Positions 11,206-21,939 of a DNA stretch of 64,000 bases are shown here, in pieces (the first letter of the stretch is position 1; every line of letters starts with the position of its first letter). A model generated the notes under the pieces. That model was not told the DNA's origin and searched no databases. It saw only the letters and a list, made by a program, of their open reading frames with translations. The position numbers were made by a program, and so were the translations under genes. Source of the DNA: Hemerocallis citrina (Eukaryota; Streptophyta; Magnoliopsida; Asparagales; Asphodelaceae); contig CM030361.1 in NCBI GenBank assembly GCA_017893485.1, positions 138,960,461 through 139,024,460 on the forward strand, given 5' to 3'.

Positions 11206-13485
11206 ATGGCCTCCAAAGGCAAGGGGGCTGCTTCCTCCGTCAACCGACGGGACTCGCCCCCACCAAATGCTAACGCCAGGCCACGCACTTCAAAACATAG
11301 GGCTCCCCCTCAAGAGTCCCAAAGAAGCGTCACCCAGCCAGTCCAGCCCGACCTCCGGGGGATAATCCTCAACCGCAAGATTACCCGCAACAGGGGAAGG
11401 GCCGCTTCCAACCCGGCCCCGAACCGTCCAAGACCGCCCCCCGAGGGACGAAGATCCGCGCTCAGCCGAGTCGGAAGACAACCCTCGGACCGACCAAGCC
11501 AGGTCGAGGGAGCCCCCGTCACTCACAAGGAGCTACAAGCCTTCCGAAGAGAAATTCTGGGAGCTCTCCGACGGGCCCCCAGGGAAGAAACCCTCAGTAT
11601 CTAAACAGGGTCGGACGCCGAAGCCAGCGCGTCCCACCCATCAACAATCCAACCCGAGGACGATGGCGTGCTCCTAAGGCGCCTACAAGAAATGGAGGAT
11701 CGCCTCGATCACATAGGGGACGGCGGCCAAAGAACGGCTCAGGGGTACAGACCTGTCCGTCCTCCCTTCTCCGCCCCCATTCTCCAAGCAGAAATACCCA
11801 GGAATTTCCGACCACCTCAATTCGAGACCTACGACGGCGAGGGAGATCCCGCTGATCACATGGAGGGTTTCAAAACCCTCATGATGATTCACAGCGCCTC
11901 GGATCCCCTGATATGCCGAGCCTTTCCCGCCACACTCCGAGGTCCGGCTCGTGAATGGTACTCGAAACTCACCCCCGGCTCCATTTACTCTTTCGACCAA
12001 CTGGAAGGCAATTTTCTTGCTCACTTCATCACCAGCCGGAAAGCGGAAAGGACCAGCACCTCTTTACTTGGGCTCAGACAGTTAGACGGAGAGTCCCTCA
12101 GAGTGTTCGTCCGGAGGTTTACCACGAAAGCAAGGGCGGTCTCCTCCCTTGATCCAGGCGTCGCCTCTGCGGCCTTTCGGCACAACGTCCGTCACGGACA
12201 GCTGAAAGCTTCTCTGGCGAAGAGACCCCCCATCGACTTTTCCGACCTCCTCAACAGGGTCGAGAAATACATTAGAGCTGAGGAGGCCCTTAGCCCCGAA
12301 GAGGCCAGGGAGGCCGACTCGAAGGGAAAACGGAAGGCTGAAGAAGTCGAACCTTCAAAGAGAGGTCCGAGGGACGCAGGGGCCGTAAAAAAGATCCCGC
12401 CGATCCCCCGTTTCGAGAGGTACACTCCCTTGACGCATAACATATCCGCCATCCTCTTAGAAATCGAAGATAAAGGCATTGTTCGATTACCTCCCCGACC
12501 TAACGGCGGCAAGAACCGAGATCAGCGCTTCTACTGCCGCTTCCACCGAGACCATGGACACGACACAGACCAATGCCGGGCCCTGAAAGACGAGATTGAG
12601 GGACTCATCTCCCGGGGATACCTCCGAGAATTCACCCAAGAAGTCCCGCGGGATCGACGAGATACTAGGAACCGGAGACGCTCTCCCCCGAACCCTACCC
12701 CGAACCGCGTCCAGGGTCGGGATCCCGAGTCCGAAGGAGCTGCAGATACACCATTTATCTTGCATTGTGTCCATGGAGGGCCAATGGGAGGGGAATCGAA
12801 TACTTCCCGAAGAGCCTTCGTCAGAAAGGTGAATGCTGTCCAAGACAACCCCTCTCCCCAGCTGCAACCCATGCCAGTCTCATTCTCAGGGGAGGACCTC
12901 GAAGGCGTTCGCCTCCCCCACAGCGATGCCCTCGTCATTAGCCTCCACATGGCTAATTGTGAAGTTCGCCGAATCCTCGTCGACAACGGCAGCTCGGTGA
13001 ACATCCTTTTCCTCGAAGCCTTCGAGAATATGAAGTTACCTAGAGGTAAGCTCAAGCCGGCCGGATACACCTTGCATGGGTTCTCCGGCGTCCCTATCGT
13101 GATAGAAGGGATTGTCACCCTCGACGTCACCGCAGGATCGGCTCCCGTCAAGAGGACCGAGTCTATGGACTTCATGGCGGTCAACGTCAAGGCGGCTTAC
13201 AACGCCATACTCGGCCGACCCGGGTTATGCTCCCTCCAAGCAGTGCCTTCGGCCTACCATCTGAAGCTCAAATTTCCAACCCCACAAGGGGTCGGCGTTG
13301 TCCGAGGCAGCCAAGAAGCCGCGCGATCATGCTACATGACCACCGTCGGGGGAGGAATGTTCCCCCTCGACGCCATCAAATTCAAACCAGAGAAGGACGG
13401 CCCTACCCCCGGACCTGCCGCCGAGCCGAAGAGGTTCCCCCTTGACGCCAAGTGCCCGGTGAATCCCTGCGAAGAACAAGCATAG
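11206..13485 (+). CDS. Element B gag-protease polyprotein with one in-frame stop
   Basis: The frame starts at ATG 11206 (MASKGKGAASS) and is open to 13485 except for one TAA at 11602-11604. Order of parts: a basic, proline-rich N-terminus; the gag core after RNFRPPQFETYDGEGDPADH with EWYSKLTPGSIYSFDQLE and ESLRVFVRRFTTKARA; a Lys/Glu-rich linker; the zinc-binding-like CRFHRDHGHDTDQC; then an aspartic protease with ILVDNGSSVNILFLEAF (DNGSS in place of the common DTGAS) and NAILGRPGL. The frame ends soon after the protease with CPVNPCEEQA. No RT follows. The stop separates about 130 N-terminal residues from the gag core. In an element this young it may be a fresh mutation or a site of readthrough; the sequence alone cannot tell. 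Confidence 0.85.
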
Positions 13486-13815
13486 ACTTTAACTTAGCTA
13501 GAAGTGAACTTGTTGTAAAGCTTTCCTTTGTAAAGAGCCATTTTTAGCGGCCCCTCCTATCTTATACTAAGGAAATCTCGTTGTATCATGCTCCAAACGC
13601 CTCGGCAGATCCGACCTAACACCAGGTTAGGGGATCGACACCCAAGACTTCACCTCATCCCACTCCGATTCCTCACGAAACGATAAGGCCGAGCCGCATC
13701 CCCTTCATCATTGCGTATGCTATCAACCGGAGCAAAGAGTGAAATGAATTCCTTATTCATGTTCCTTTATTAGGCTAAAAGAAAACAAGCAGAAACCGCT
13801 ATAGAAATACTCCCC
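13486..13815. other. Element B spacer at the site of the missing pol
   Basis: This 330-bp stretch lies between gag-protease and the opposite-strand accessory genes. In element D the same place holds RT, RNase H and integrase. No coding remnant of them is seen here, so the loss is clean. Confidence 0.7.
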
Positions 13816-14355
13816 TCATCTCGAACGACAGGAGGCCACCCTCTCAAGGCCCCTCCGGTCCGACGGACAACTGGGAACTCTCTCCATGGCGTAAGGTTCC
13901 TTTGGTTCGGCCACGATTGATATGCCGACCACGGAACTCGGGGCATCGGTGGGCCGCATACGTTTCGTTAGCGACACCACAATAGGTACACCCCCCCCTC
14001 CCCCTGATCGCTGACCACCCGTGGAAGGTTTCGAGGCACCCAGCATCGACCGGTAGAGGTGTATCTCCACCTCCTTCTCCACGAGCACGTCGCGAAGTCG
14101 CTTCTCAGAGGAGGGCCTCTGCCCCGAGGAACTCGACACGGCGTATCCAGGTCCAACACCCACGAGCTCCCGTTCCACCATCACCCTCCTCGGATGGCTT
14201 GCCTCTTCACCAAGGGCTTCGGACATGTTTCTGTAATAGCTAAAGGCCGCCTCGGCGGGGCAGGCCCTCTCACGATACCAAGCCAAAGTGGCCCCCAACG
14301 CCTCCATCTCGCTCCCAGGCCACGCCACGTCGGGACGATGGGGGCCCACCTAGGG
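13816..14355 (-). CDS. Element B accessory ORF gamma (downstream exon)
   Basis: This minus-strand frame begins right after an acceptor-like CTTCCCTAG near 14355 and has no ATG at its start, so it looks like a downstream exon of the accessory locus and not a gene of its own. It encodes a segment with LAWYRERACPAEAAFSYYRN and LRDVLVEKEVEIHLYRSMLG and ends at 13816. Element C has a related segment in the same place (MLVEKHLEIYRLRVKLG near 27290-27345). I do not recognise the family. How it joins the upstream exon, which has its own stop at 14576, is unclear. Confidence 0.5.
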
Positions 14356-14449
14356 AAGGAAAGCCACAACCTACAAAGAGAGCCAACTCGTAGCACATAA
14401 GCAAGAAGGTCCGAAAATGACCGGCGTCAAAGCACTTGACAAGTCACAG

Positions 14450-14456
<7 letters not shown>

Positions 14457-14487
<31 letters not shown>
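14457..14487. repeat. TA microsatellite
   Basis: About 15 uninterrupted TA units in element B, in the spacer between accessory exons beta and gamma. Confidence 0.9.
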
Positions 14488-14489
<2 letters not shown>

Positions 14490-14575
14490 AAAATGGTGAT
14501 GCTTCTTACAAAAAGGCGGTGGCCAGTCCGCGGGAGGCAAATACAATCGAAAGGGAAGGAGAAAGAAAGACAAAA

Positions 14576-15579
14576 CTATACAACTTGATTTCCCACCTCA
14601 TCATCGGTCGGGTTCGCAGAAGGTTCGACGGCCAGGTTGTCAACGGGCCCCTCTTCGGCAGGAGCCTTCGGGGTCCCATCAATCTCCATGTCGTACTCAA
14701 AATTCGACAGGTTGATGGTCGGATAGAAATGCCTCACATGACTGAGGGCCTTCGCGTAGCACTCATCCTGGGCGGCTATCACCATCCGCTGACCCGCATC
14801 CGTCAGCTCTTTCCTCTCCTTGGCGAACACAGCTGTCAACTCCCCCTTCTCCGTGGCAAACTTCCCCTTCAAAGAGGCCACCCTCTTCCCCCACTCGGTG
14901 TCCTTGGCCTCGAGCTCCAGCTTCATCTGCTGCTCCCTCTGATGCGAACCCTCGAGCTCGATCCGCATCTCCTTCATCTCTCGCTCACTCTTGTCCGCCC
15001 GAGCACGTTCTTGTGACAGGGACGCTTCGTAGAGGTTCTTCACATTAGCTCCCTGCATGCAAGCCTGCGACCGAAAGACACGGATAAGAAGAAAACTCCT
15101 GAAGCAAGACTAAACAGAAAAGAGGAGGTCGACAAGCTTACCGACACGGTAGCCTGCGCCAGGCACGCAAATGCCACCTCCACGGGCTCGCTCTCCATCA
15201 TCTGGCGATCGCGAGGCGTCGCCAGCTTCTCCGCCACCTCTACGGCCTGGGCTTCCTCGGTCAGACAGTCGTCCATCCGAACCGACCAGTCCGGCGCCCA
15301 CCTTTGCCGCAACATCTCCACCACCGGGTCCTCCTCCTCAACCTCTACCAAGGGACCTTTCCCCTTGTCAGGTTCGAATGCCCTCGCCGGGCCCTGACCC
15401 CTCGAAGGGGCAGCCCCCTTGCTTGCCTCCGAGCGAGTCCTCTTAACCCTCGACTCGAGCGGTACTCCCAAGATAACAAGGGGCGGCTCCCTCGGCCTCT
15501 TCGCCGCCTCCCCCTTCTTCTTCTCGGCATTCTCCTTCTTCATGGCAAGCCTCCTTGCTTTGATCGACGCCTCATCCAT
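14576..15579 (-). CDS. Element B accessory protein beta, two exons
   Basis: Exon 15579-15142 starts ATGGATGAG and encodes a basic N-terminus (KARRLAMKKENAEKKKGE) and a segment RWAPDWSVRMDDCLTEEAQ. A clear GT-AG intron (donor GTAAGC at 15141, acceptor CGGTCGCAG ending at 15065) joins in phase 0 to exon 15064-14576, which is a heptad-rich coiled coil (ERARADKSEREMKEMRIELE and onward) followed by an acidic tail. The spliced product is 308 residues. Element D has the counterpart on its accessory strand (start near 48268) with a donor at the same place (AQASVTV then GTAAGT). The family is unknown to me; a nuclear coiled-coil role is only a guess. Confidence 0.65.
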
Positions 15580-15648
15580 ATCTACAGAAAAAAACCATTA
15601 AGAGCAATGAGCAAGAAAGTACGAAAGGATCGAAAGAAAAGAAACAAC

Positions 15649-16871
15649 TACATATGCAGAACGGCTGGGCTCAGTCCAACACTCGCCAGGTGAACTTCCG
15701 TCACCTTCGTCCAATCGATACTAGGGGACAAACGGAGGCGCTCAACAAACCCCCACTCCTCGGCCGTCAGATCCCCCGGCCCTGGCGCAGGATAGCTCGG
15801 CTTGGAGTAGTTCCACCGAGTCGGAATGTCCCAGGGCTCTTCACTCCGGATCACCAGATACTTTCTCTTCCAATCCTTGATGGAGTCCGGGTGGTTATGA
15901 ACAACCTTCCTCCTGCTCCGGGGGGAGATATAGTAAACCCCCTCGGCCGCCGAACTAATCATCAGCGTCGCTCGGAACACGTTCAACCGCAGGGGTACCC
16001 GTTGTTCCTCGCACATCAGTACAAAACTGATTATCTGCTTCCAAGAGTTCGGCCCATACTGCATCGGCGCCAAGGAGGCCCAGTTCAACACTTCCCGAAC
16101 AAACGGATGGACCGGCAGCCTCAATCCAGAAATAAACGCGTCCACGGGGAAGACACAATACCAAACAGATAGGGGATCAGTTGGGCGAAGAGTAGAGCCC
16201 GGCAGCATCAATTCGTAACTAGGACCGATGTGATACGCCAGCTGCAAAACCTCCAAGTCCCCGCCATCCAAGACGGTCAGAATCGCGTCCATCAACACCC
16301 TCGTCCGACTCGGCGAAGAGGCCTGCACGCCAGAGAGCTCCTTGTCGGATAGGTCATCAGGATATTGACGGAAATGCTTCGGCCGCACGGGCGAACCTGT
16401 CCACAAGCTGCGGTAGACAGACCTCTGGCTCGAACCACCAGTCCTCGATCCTACCCTCCTCGGAGCCTTCTTCCTCTTCTTGGTTCGCTCCGGCGAGGGA
16501 GTGGATAAGGGCCCCCGACCAGTCAACATGGAACTCGGACCCGCACCCTGAACTGTGGATCTCCTTACAATGCCGCCCTCGCCTCCCTCTCCCTCGGAAG
16601 CCAACTCCAAAACACGGTCGTCGTCCGAACCATCGCTCGCTTCCCCCGACTCGCTGCTCTCCACCACGAAGGAACGACGAGAGCGCAACCACCTCGCACC
16701 ATATACCTCCTCCTCACCTACGGGTTCCTCCCACGAAGCCGTATCAGAAGACTCATCAACGTACACTGACTCCTCCTCGAGTACGGGCTCCTCCCAGGAC
16801 GTCGATTCAGAGATAAGCTTCACTTCCCCCCTAGACGTCGACGCTGACGAGCCAGACTGAGCCCTATCCAT
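15649..16871 (-). CDS. Element B accessory protein alpha (PF04195-like)
   Basis: This 407-residue frame starts at 16871. Residues 1-100 are acidic and Ser/Glu-rich. Residues 131-139 (KKRKKAPRR) resemble a nuclear localisation signal. Residues about 200-365 hold the conserved block seen in plant 'putative gypsy type transposon' proteins (PF04195, by recall): GLRLPVHPFVREVLNW, QYGPNSWKQIISFV, and later HPDSIKDWKRKYLVI and PWDIPTRWNY. C and D encode the same blocks. It is transcribed against gag. A GTAGTTGTTTC donor-like site overlaps the stop and a CTGTAG acceptor lies just before the beta ATG, but that junction is not in frame, so alpha and beta are probably read separately. The family's function is not known to me. 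Confidence 0.75.
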
Positions 16872-17027
16872 CTATGCCTAAACTAAGCAGACTTACCAAC
16901 TCACTTGAGGTCACTTTGGAGGGGCGAGCCTAGTACGGCAAGCAGCAAAGAGGAGCGCTGAAGTGTTGAGAAATTTTTGAGAAAAGAAAGCAGCAAGAAA
17001 GGAGTGGACTGATAGGGGAAAGGGGGG

Positions 17028-17037
17028 AATATTTATA
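17028..17037 (-). promoter_or_regulatory. TATA box of the element B accessory locus
   Basis: Minus-strand CCTATAAATATT lies about 160 bp upstream of the alpha ATG at 16871, followed by CCCCCC. Elements C (TATAAG near 23915) and D (TTATAAAT near 45534) have a TATA-like box in the corresponding place. Confidence 0.6.
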
Positions 17038-17139
17038 GGAGATAGAAGCGACTCCTCGATTCCCGCGAGTACTGTTCACCTATTTGACATGCAACTGCCG
17101 CCTAGGAATTCGCGCCACATCTTCAAAACGTGCGATGCT

Positions 17140-18089
17140 GACATCATCCATTGACAGGCTGGCAGCCAGACAAGGAGGTCAGCCCGGAAGAAGTATTCGG
17201 AGGAGGGAACATTTTTATTTTAAGATTTAAGGCGCCGTCCTCAGACAGACGCCCCGGGCTCCGAGACTGGGTCGGTTCCCCTTTCACCCGTGAGCAGCTC
17301 GGGGCTTACAGCGTCGTCGGCCGAAGACCCGAACTGTTCCCGGGTGAGACAGAAACCGCCTCAACCTGGAGCCCTATTGGGACGCAGAGTAGTCAGCCTC
17401 CAATCGGAGAACGACTCATCTACCTGGGGCTCAAAGCTTCAAGACGCCCCCCTCGGCAAGCACCCCGGTCGAAAGCAGATCAACACCCAGAGGTCGAAAG
17501 AAGTGCACCATTCCGAGCCAGTTGATGCAACTGCAAAGGTCCAGCCTACTCCAGCAACGGAACCTTCACAGTTGCAAACAACCGGCCCGGAACGCCCTTC
17601 ATCTCTCTCGGAAGGATAGAGCCTCCACAGTTGCAAACTGCTCACCCCTCGAAGTTCGGTCGTTGTCCCTCTCGCCCGGATCCCCCCTGGATCTGGCCGC
17701 CACATCAGGGCCATCAGATCCAAGAGAAGATCCGGGCGACAAAGAAACTACCTCTCCGACACAACCGGGGGTAAAAATTATCAAGAGACAGGCGTCCGCC
17801 GAAGCAGACACCTTTAAGGGCCAAACAGACCACCCTTGCTTTGATCTGAACCGCTACGAGAAAGAGGGGGGGGGTACTTATAGCCTCCCCCAGGGGCCGG
17901 CCTTTATGGCATGGGGAAAACCAAACGACAGAAGACCATGCGCCATACATTTATTAGGCGGCGCTATTAAAGCACCTAGGAAATGGGAACCTTACACAGA
18001 TCCCAGGGCGCCCCCAAATGCTCCGCGAAAACAACAGACTACCCTACTCAAACAGTCCCAAGACACAACGGTTCGCCCACAAACGGCCC
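17140..18089. other. Element B spacer upstream of the accessory locus
   Basis: GC-rich DNA between the accessory promoter and the 88-bp array. It contains an open plus-strand frame (17522-18187) with no recognisable domain, which runs into the repeats. I see no supported gene. Confidence 0.5.
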
Positions 18090-18940
18090 GACCCATAATC
18101 CCCTCGCCAGCTCGAGGTCCGGTCTGGCACCAGGGCACCTTTCTTCGGAAGATCCACCGGCTGGCCATCACCCTTACCAGCCCATAATTCCCCCTCATCT
18201 CGAGGTTCGGTCTGGCACCAGGGTACTCTTCTCAGGAAGAAACAACGGCTCGCCTTCACCCTCACCGGCCCATAATCCCTCGCCAGCTCGAGGTCCGGTC
18301 TGGCACCCGGGTACTCTTCTTCGGAAGATCCACCGGCTGGCCATCACCCTTACCAGCCCATAATTCCCCCTCATCTCGAGGTTCGGTCTGGCACCAGGGT
18401 ACTCTTCTCAGGAAGAAACAACGGCTCGCCTTCACCCTTACCGGCCCATAATCTCTCGCCAGCTCGAGGTCCGGTCTGGCACCCGGGTACTCTTCTTCGG
18501 AAGATCCACCGGCTGGCCATCACCCTTACCAGCCCATAATTCCCCCTCATCTCGAGGTTCGGTCTGGCACCAGGGTACTCTTCTCAGGAAGAAACAACGA
18601 CTCGCCTTCACCCTTACCGGCCCATAATCCCTCGCCAGCTCGAGGTCCGGTCTGGCACCCGGGTACTCTTCTTCGGAAGATCCACCGGCTGGCCATCACC
18701 CTTACCAGCCCATAATTCCCCCTCGTCTCGAGGTTCGGTCTGGCACCAGGGTACGCTTCTCAGGAAGAAACAATGGCTCGCCATCACCCTTGTCGACGCA
18801 TAAACCCTCGTCCTCTCGAGGTTCTGTCAGGCACCAGGGTACTCTTCTCCGGAAGATACAACGGTTCGCCATCGCCTTCACCTACCCATAAACCCTCGAC
18901 AAACTCGAGGTCCGGTCAAAGCCTCAGGACAACCCCACCA
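18090..18940. repeat. 88-bp tandem array with two alternating unit types
   Basis: CTCGAGGTCCGGTC or CTCGAGGTTCGGTC recurs at 18111, 18200, 18287, 18375, 18463, 18551, 18639, 18727, 18815 and 18904, a period of 88 bp. One unit type carries GAAGATCCACCGGCTGG, the other GAAGAAACAACGGCTCG; they alternate through most of the array, giving a 176-bp higher-order repeat. It sits between the accessory locus and the 3' LTR. Confidence 0.9.
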
Positions 18941-19017
18941 AGAAGGCCCTGTGAGTCGCCCTCCCATTTTTTCCACAACCATGAACACTCCTCCAAGGCT
19001 TGCTCCCGCACCCCCGC

Positions 19018-19033
19018 AGGAGTGGGGGGCTTG
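19018..19033 (+). other. Element B polypurine tract
   Basis: AGGAGTGGGGGGCTTG directly precedes the 3' LTR. Elements C and D have related tracts (minus strand GTGGGGGGCTTATGA and GTAAGGGGCTCATGA). Confidence 0.8.
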
Positions 19034-19825
19034 TGTGATAGGGTAAAAATGGCCTGAGGCCCAACCAGGGCCCAATACAATTCTCACTCAAAAAGGTAAA
19101 AATAGCTATCTAGCTCGGCCCCGAACCACTTCAGGGTCGGCGCCGAACCTCATGTTTGCCCTCACAGTACTGGCCTCCTCGTGCCGACGAGCCTCGGTAG
19201 TCCTCGGAGTCCGACCCGTGACAGTGCCACAGGCCGCCCCCCCTCTCTGGCGAAGCAGAAGGATGACCTGGCGCAGCCTAGGCCCTCCGATCCCCCCAGA
19301 AGAACAGGAGACCCACGATCAGTCACGTCGGCTCCAAATACCACCAAGGGTTTCGCCACGTCAGCCCTATACCACTCCTGGTATTACCACGTCTGCCCTA
19401 AACCCCCTGGGCCTGCTGCCACGTCAGGCCCACGGGCCTTCGGATCCAGACCCGGCCCCTAAAGGGAACCAAACCCGGTTGGGATCCTCTATAAATACTA
19501 GACCCACACCCCCCTCTTGAGGTGATCAATCTTTTGCCACTAAAATATACCTAGTTATTGCTACTCTCTCACAGAGACTGACTAGATCGTCGGAGGGTCC
19601 GCCACCGGGATAAACCCCGGTATTTCAGGACCGTCTGCAGGTACACAAGACCTCGGATCCGACCCCTCAGATCCGAGCCCAGACTTCAACATCATTCCGA
19701 GCTCATCGTAGGTTCCAGAAGGTCAACCGAAGATCGGCAGACGAGCAGCATTCTCCTTCAAATACAAATCGAGTCCGAACTCACACCTGGTGCATCCACA
19801 CGTCTCCCAGAAATAAACCGCATCA
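19034..19825 (+). repeat. Element B 3' LTR
   Basis: 792 bp, same ends as the left LTR (TGTGATAGGG ... CCGCATCA), five transitions apart, followed by the ATAGT duplication. Confidence 0.97.
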
Positions 19826-19830
19826 ATAGT
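19826..19830. other. Element B target-site duplication, right (ATAGT)
   Basis: Matches 10329-10333 exactly. Confidence 0.95.
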
Positions 19831-21321
19831 AATAAAGTGCTGAGTTTTTTTAGTTTGGGAGAGAAATTTTGGTTTTGGGTGTGTGTGTTTGGAAGAAAAA
19901 TATGTTTTGAGATAGTGAATCTGAATTATTGATTTTGTTTCAATTGAAGGAAAATCACTTGATATTATTATTTTTTTAAAATTGTCTTCTATTTTATTAT
20001 ATAGATATATCTTTATGATGAGTGAATAAAGATGGCAACTAACAAGAATACTGAAAAAGAGAGCTTCCTCAATTGAACCTAACTCAAACAATGCTATCGG
20101 TCCTCAAAAGTTTAACAGAAGTTATACAAACTAGTAATTTACATGTACAATGCACGTCATACTAAATATATTTTTTTAAAGTAAAAATTTCAGCGTAGGC
20201 TGACCTTGAACCTGAGACCTCATTTATATTAAGTATGCACGGATTTGTTTCTATATAAATGTATGTATTTGTTGAATTTAGTTTCGACGTGTATTATACG
20301 TGTTTGTTTCGTTACAAAGTTAGGATTTGTTTGGTTACAAAGCTCAACTCTCCCATTAAAAAAATTAATAATTTACACGTGCGGTGCACATTTTTATAAA
20401 TATATATATATTTTTTAAATTTCGATGTTGTCTGGTATCAAACCTAAGATCTCTTTTATATTAGTTATGCATATATTTTGCACGTGTTTATTGTATTACA
20501 ATGCACGTGTTTGTTTAATTACAAATAGAGTTTGTTTGGCAAACCCTCTCATTAAAATAGTAGAGATAGAGATAGAGATATACAGACAGAGTGAGTCGAC
20601 GACTACCATGGGACATGTCAGATTTAGCAAAGGCCCATTTCCTACAACGCTGAAGCCCCAGGACTCCAAATTCTTATCTCCGTCTCCAAGACCAAGAGTA
20701 TAGGATCTAAGAAGCTTCCACTGTGGGGGCACTTCATACAATTTGAATGAAAATCTTATCGTTTAGTTGTTGTTTTGTCTTAATTCAAATAGAGGGGTTG
20801 GCCTCCCTATTCAAAGCAAGCTCTGTATGTGTATGTCTAGTTATCCATCTTATCTTAATTTATCAAAACCCTAATTTCATACTCTGAACTTTCAGGAGGA
20901 ATCTTATCATTTAGTTGTTGTTTTGTCTTAATTCAAATAGAGGGGTTGGCCTCCCTATTCAAAGCAAGCTCTGTATATGTATGTATAGTTATCCATCGTA
21001 TCTTAATTTATCAAAACCCTAATTTCATTCTCTGAACTTTCAGGAGGTTGAGCACTCTCCAAGTGTTCTTATCTTATCTTAATCCTCTGTTCATGACTAT
21101 TATCACACGATCCCACACTAATTCAAACCCAAATCACACCACTAATCCACCCAATACTCAAACTTTACCCCATCCATCCGCCCGGAGTACAGATCTACCT
21201 AACAAACACGATGAACTTTACACTATCCAAATAGAGAGAAGAATATTTGATAAGTTTACTTCCGACAATCTTTGAAAGTTTGTAAGAAAAATTTGCTTCA
21301 CTTATTATAGAGCGTTGATGC
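19831..21321. other. AT-rich spacer with diverged repeat pair
   Basis: No gene is supported. Segments starting near 20136 and 20371 are diverged copies of one another (AATTTACA(T/C)GT... and TTATATTA(A/G)(G/T)TATGCA..., ending in CTCTCCCATTAAAA / CCTCTCATTAAAA), probably remains of a MITE-like repeat. A separate 148-bp tandem duplication is listed below. Confidence 0.5.
20753..21047. repeat. 148-bp tandem duplication
   Basis: ATCTTATC(G/A)TTTAGTTG starts both copies (20753 and 20901), and CTGAACTTTCAGGAGG ends both. Copies differ at only a few sites. No coding role is seen. Confidence 0.9.
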
Positions 21322-21893
21322 TGTTGTTTTTCGGGTGTGGGAGCAATAGATAATGAGTTTTTTTGTTGGCGAGGAAAAACAGATCTCAGCCGTATATCTG
21401 ACCCAGAGGTGAGACTAGGATCTAGCAAGGGAGATTGTGGATCCGGTGGTGGTTGAGCCGTTTAACACCTACAAAAAACCTAAAACATCGGGAGTATTCC
21501 CGACGACAGGCCCTACAATGATCAAGTCAGTGAACCGGAGATTAAAGTGTCATTAGATGGTGAAATTGTGATTACCTGGTAACAGTGGAGGGACCCTGTA
21601 TTTATAGGGCAATGGGAACATGTTAAGAAAGATTCCTGGCTGCCTAAATATGATTTCGGTGATTAGGGATAAGATTGAGTTGTTAATTCCCTGATTATCC
21701 GGGATTTGACTACTGGCCTTACATGGCTGATAAAGCCTTTGTGGGCAGGCCGAGATGGACTAATGGGCCTGAGCAAGACCCATGAATCGTCTTTGGGCCT
21801 AAGTCTGTCCACGGAATTGTCATCATGTCCTCATTCGCCTCGTGATTCGCATTGAGATTGAATGATGGGGATTAGCCACAATTTTTACCTGTA
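21322..21893 (-). repeat. Element C 3' LTR
   Basis: About 572 bp, starting TGTTGTTTTTCGGGTGTGGG, close to the start of the D LTR, with TATTTATA at 21599 (minus-strand TATAAATA). The inner end is set by the TCATAAGCCCCCC polypurine tract, matching TCATGAGCCCC in D. Confidence 0.65.
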
Positions 21894-21939
21894 TCATAAG
21901 CCCCCCACACTAGGAGATTAGCTCTCGGACGTCTGTGAG

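Larger units (their letters stand above)
10334..19825 (+). mobile_element. Element B: young non-autonomous Tat-like LTR retrotransposon
   Basis: The element is 9,492 bp with both 792-bp LTRs, a perfect ATAGT duplication, a primer binding site and a polypurine tract. On the plus strand it encodes only gag and protease. RT, RNase H and integrase are absent: just 330 bp separate the end of the gag-protease frame from the opposite-strand accessory genes. The LTRs differ at 5 of 792 positions, so insertion was recent. To move it must use RT and integrase from a related autonomous element. Gag and protease are similar to those of element D in this window. Confidence 0.95.

Noticed and set aside
15581..15652. 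Intron joining accessory alpha to beta in element B
   Set aside because: GT and AG are present, but the joined frame hits a stop within a few codons; I therefore list alpha and beta separately.
17522..18187. 221-residue plus-strand frame in element B
   Set aside because: It runs from a spacer into the 88-bp array and has no recognisable domain.
18090..18940. Regular repeats resembling a CRISPR array
   Set aside because: Units are contiguous 88-bp copies with no unique spacers, in a plant retrotransposon; the same applies to the 69-, 70-, 86- and 115-bp arrays.
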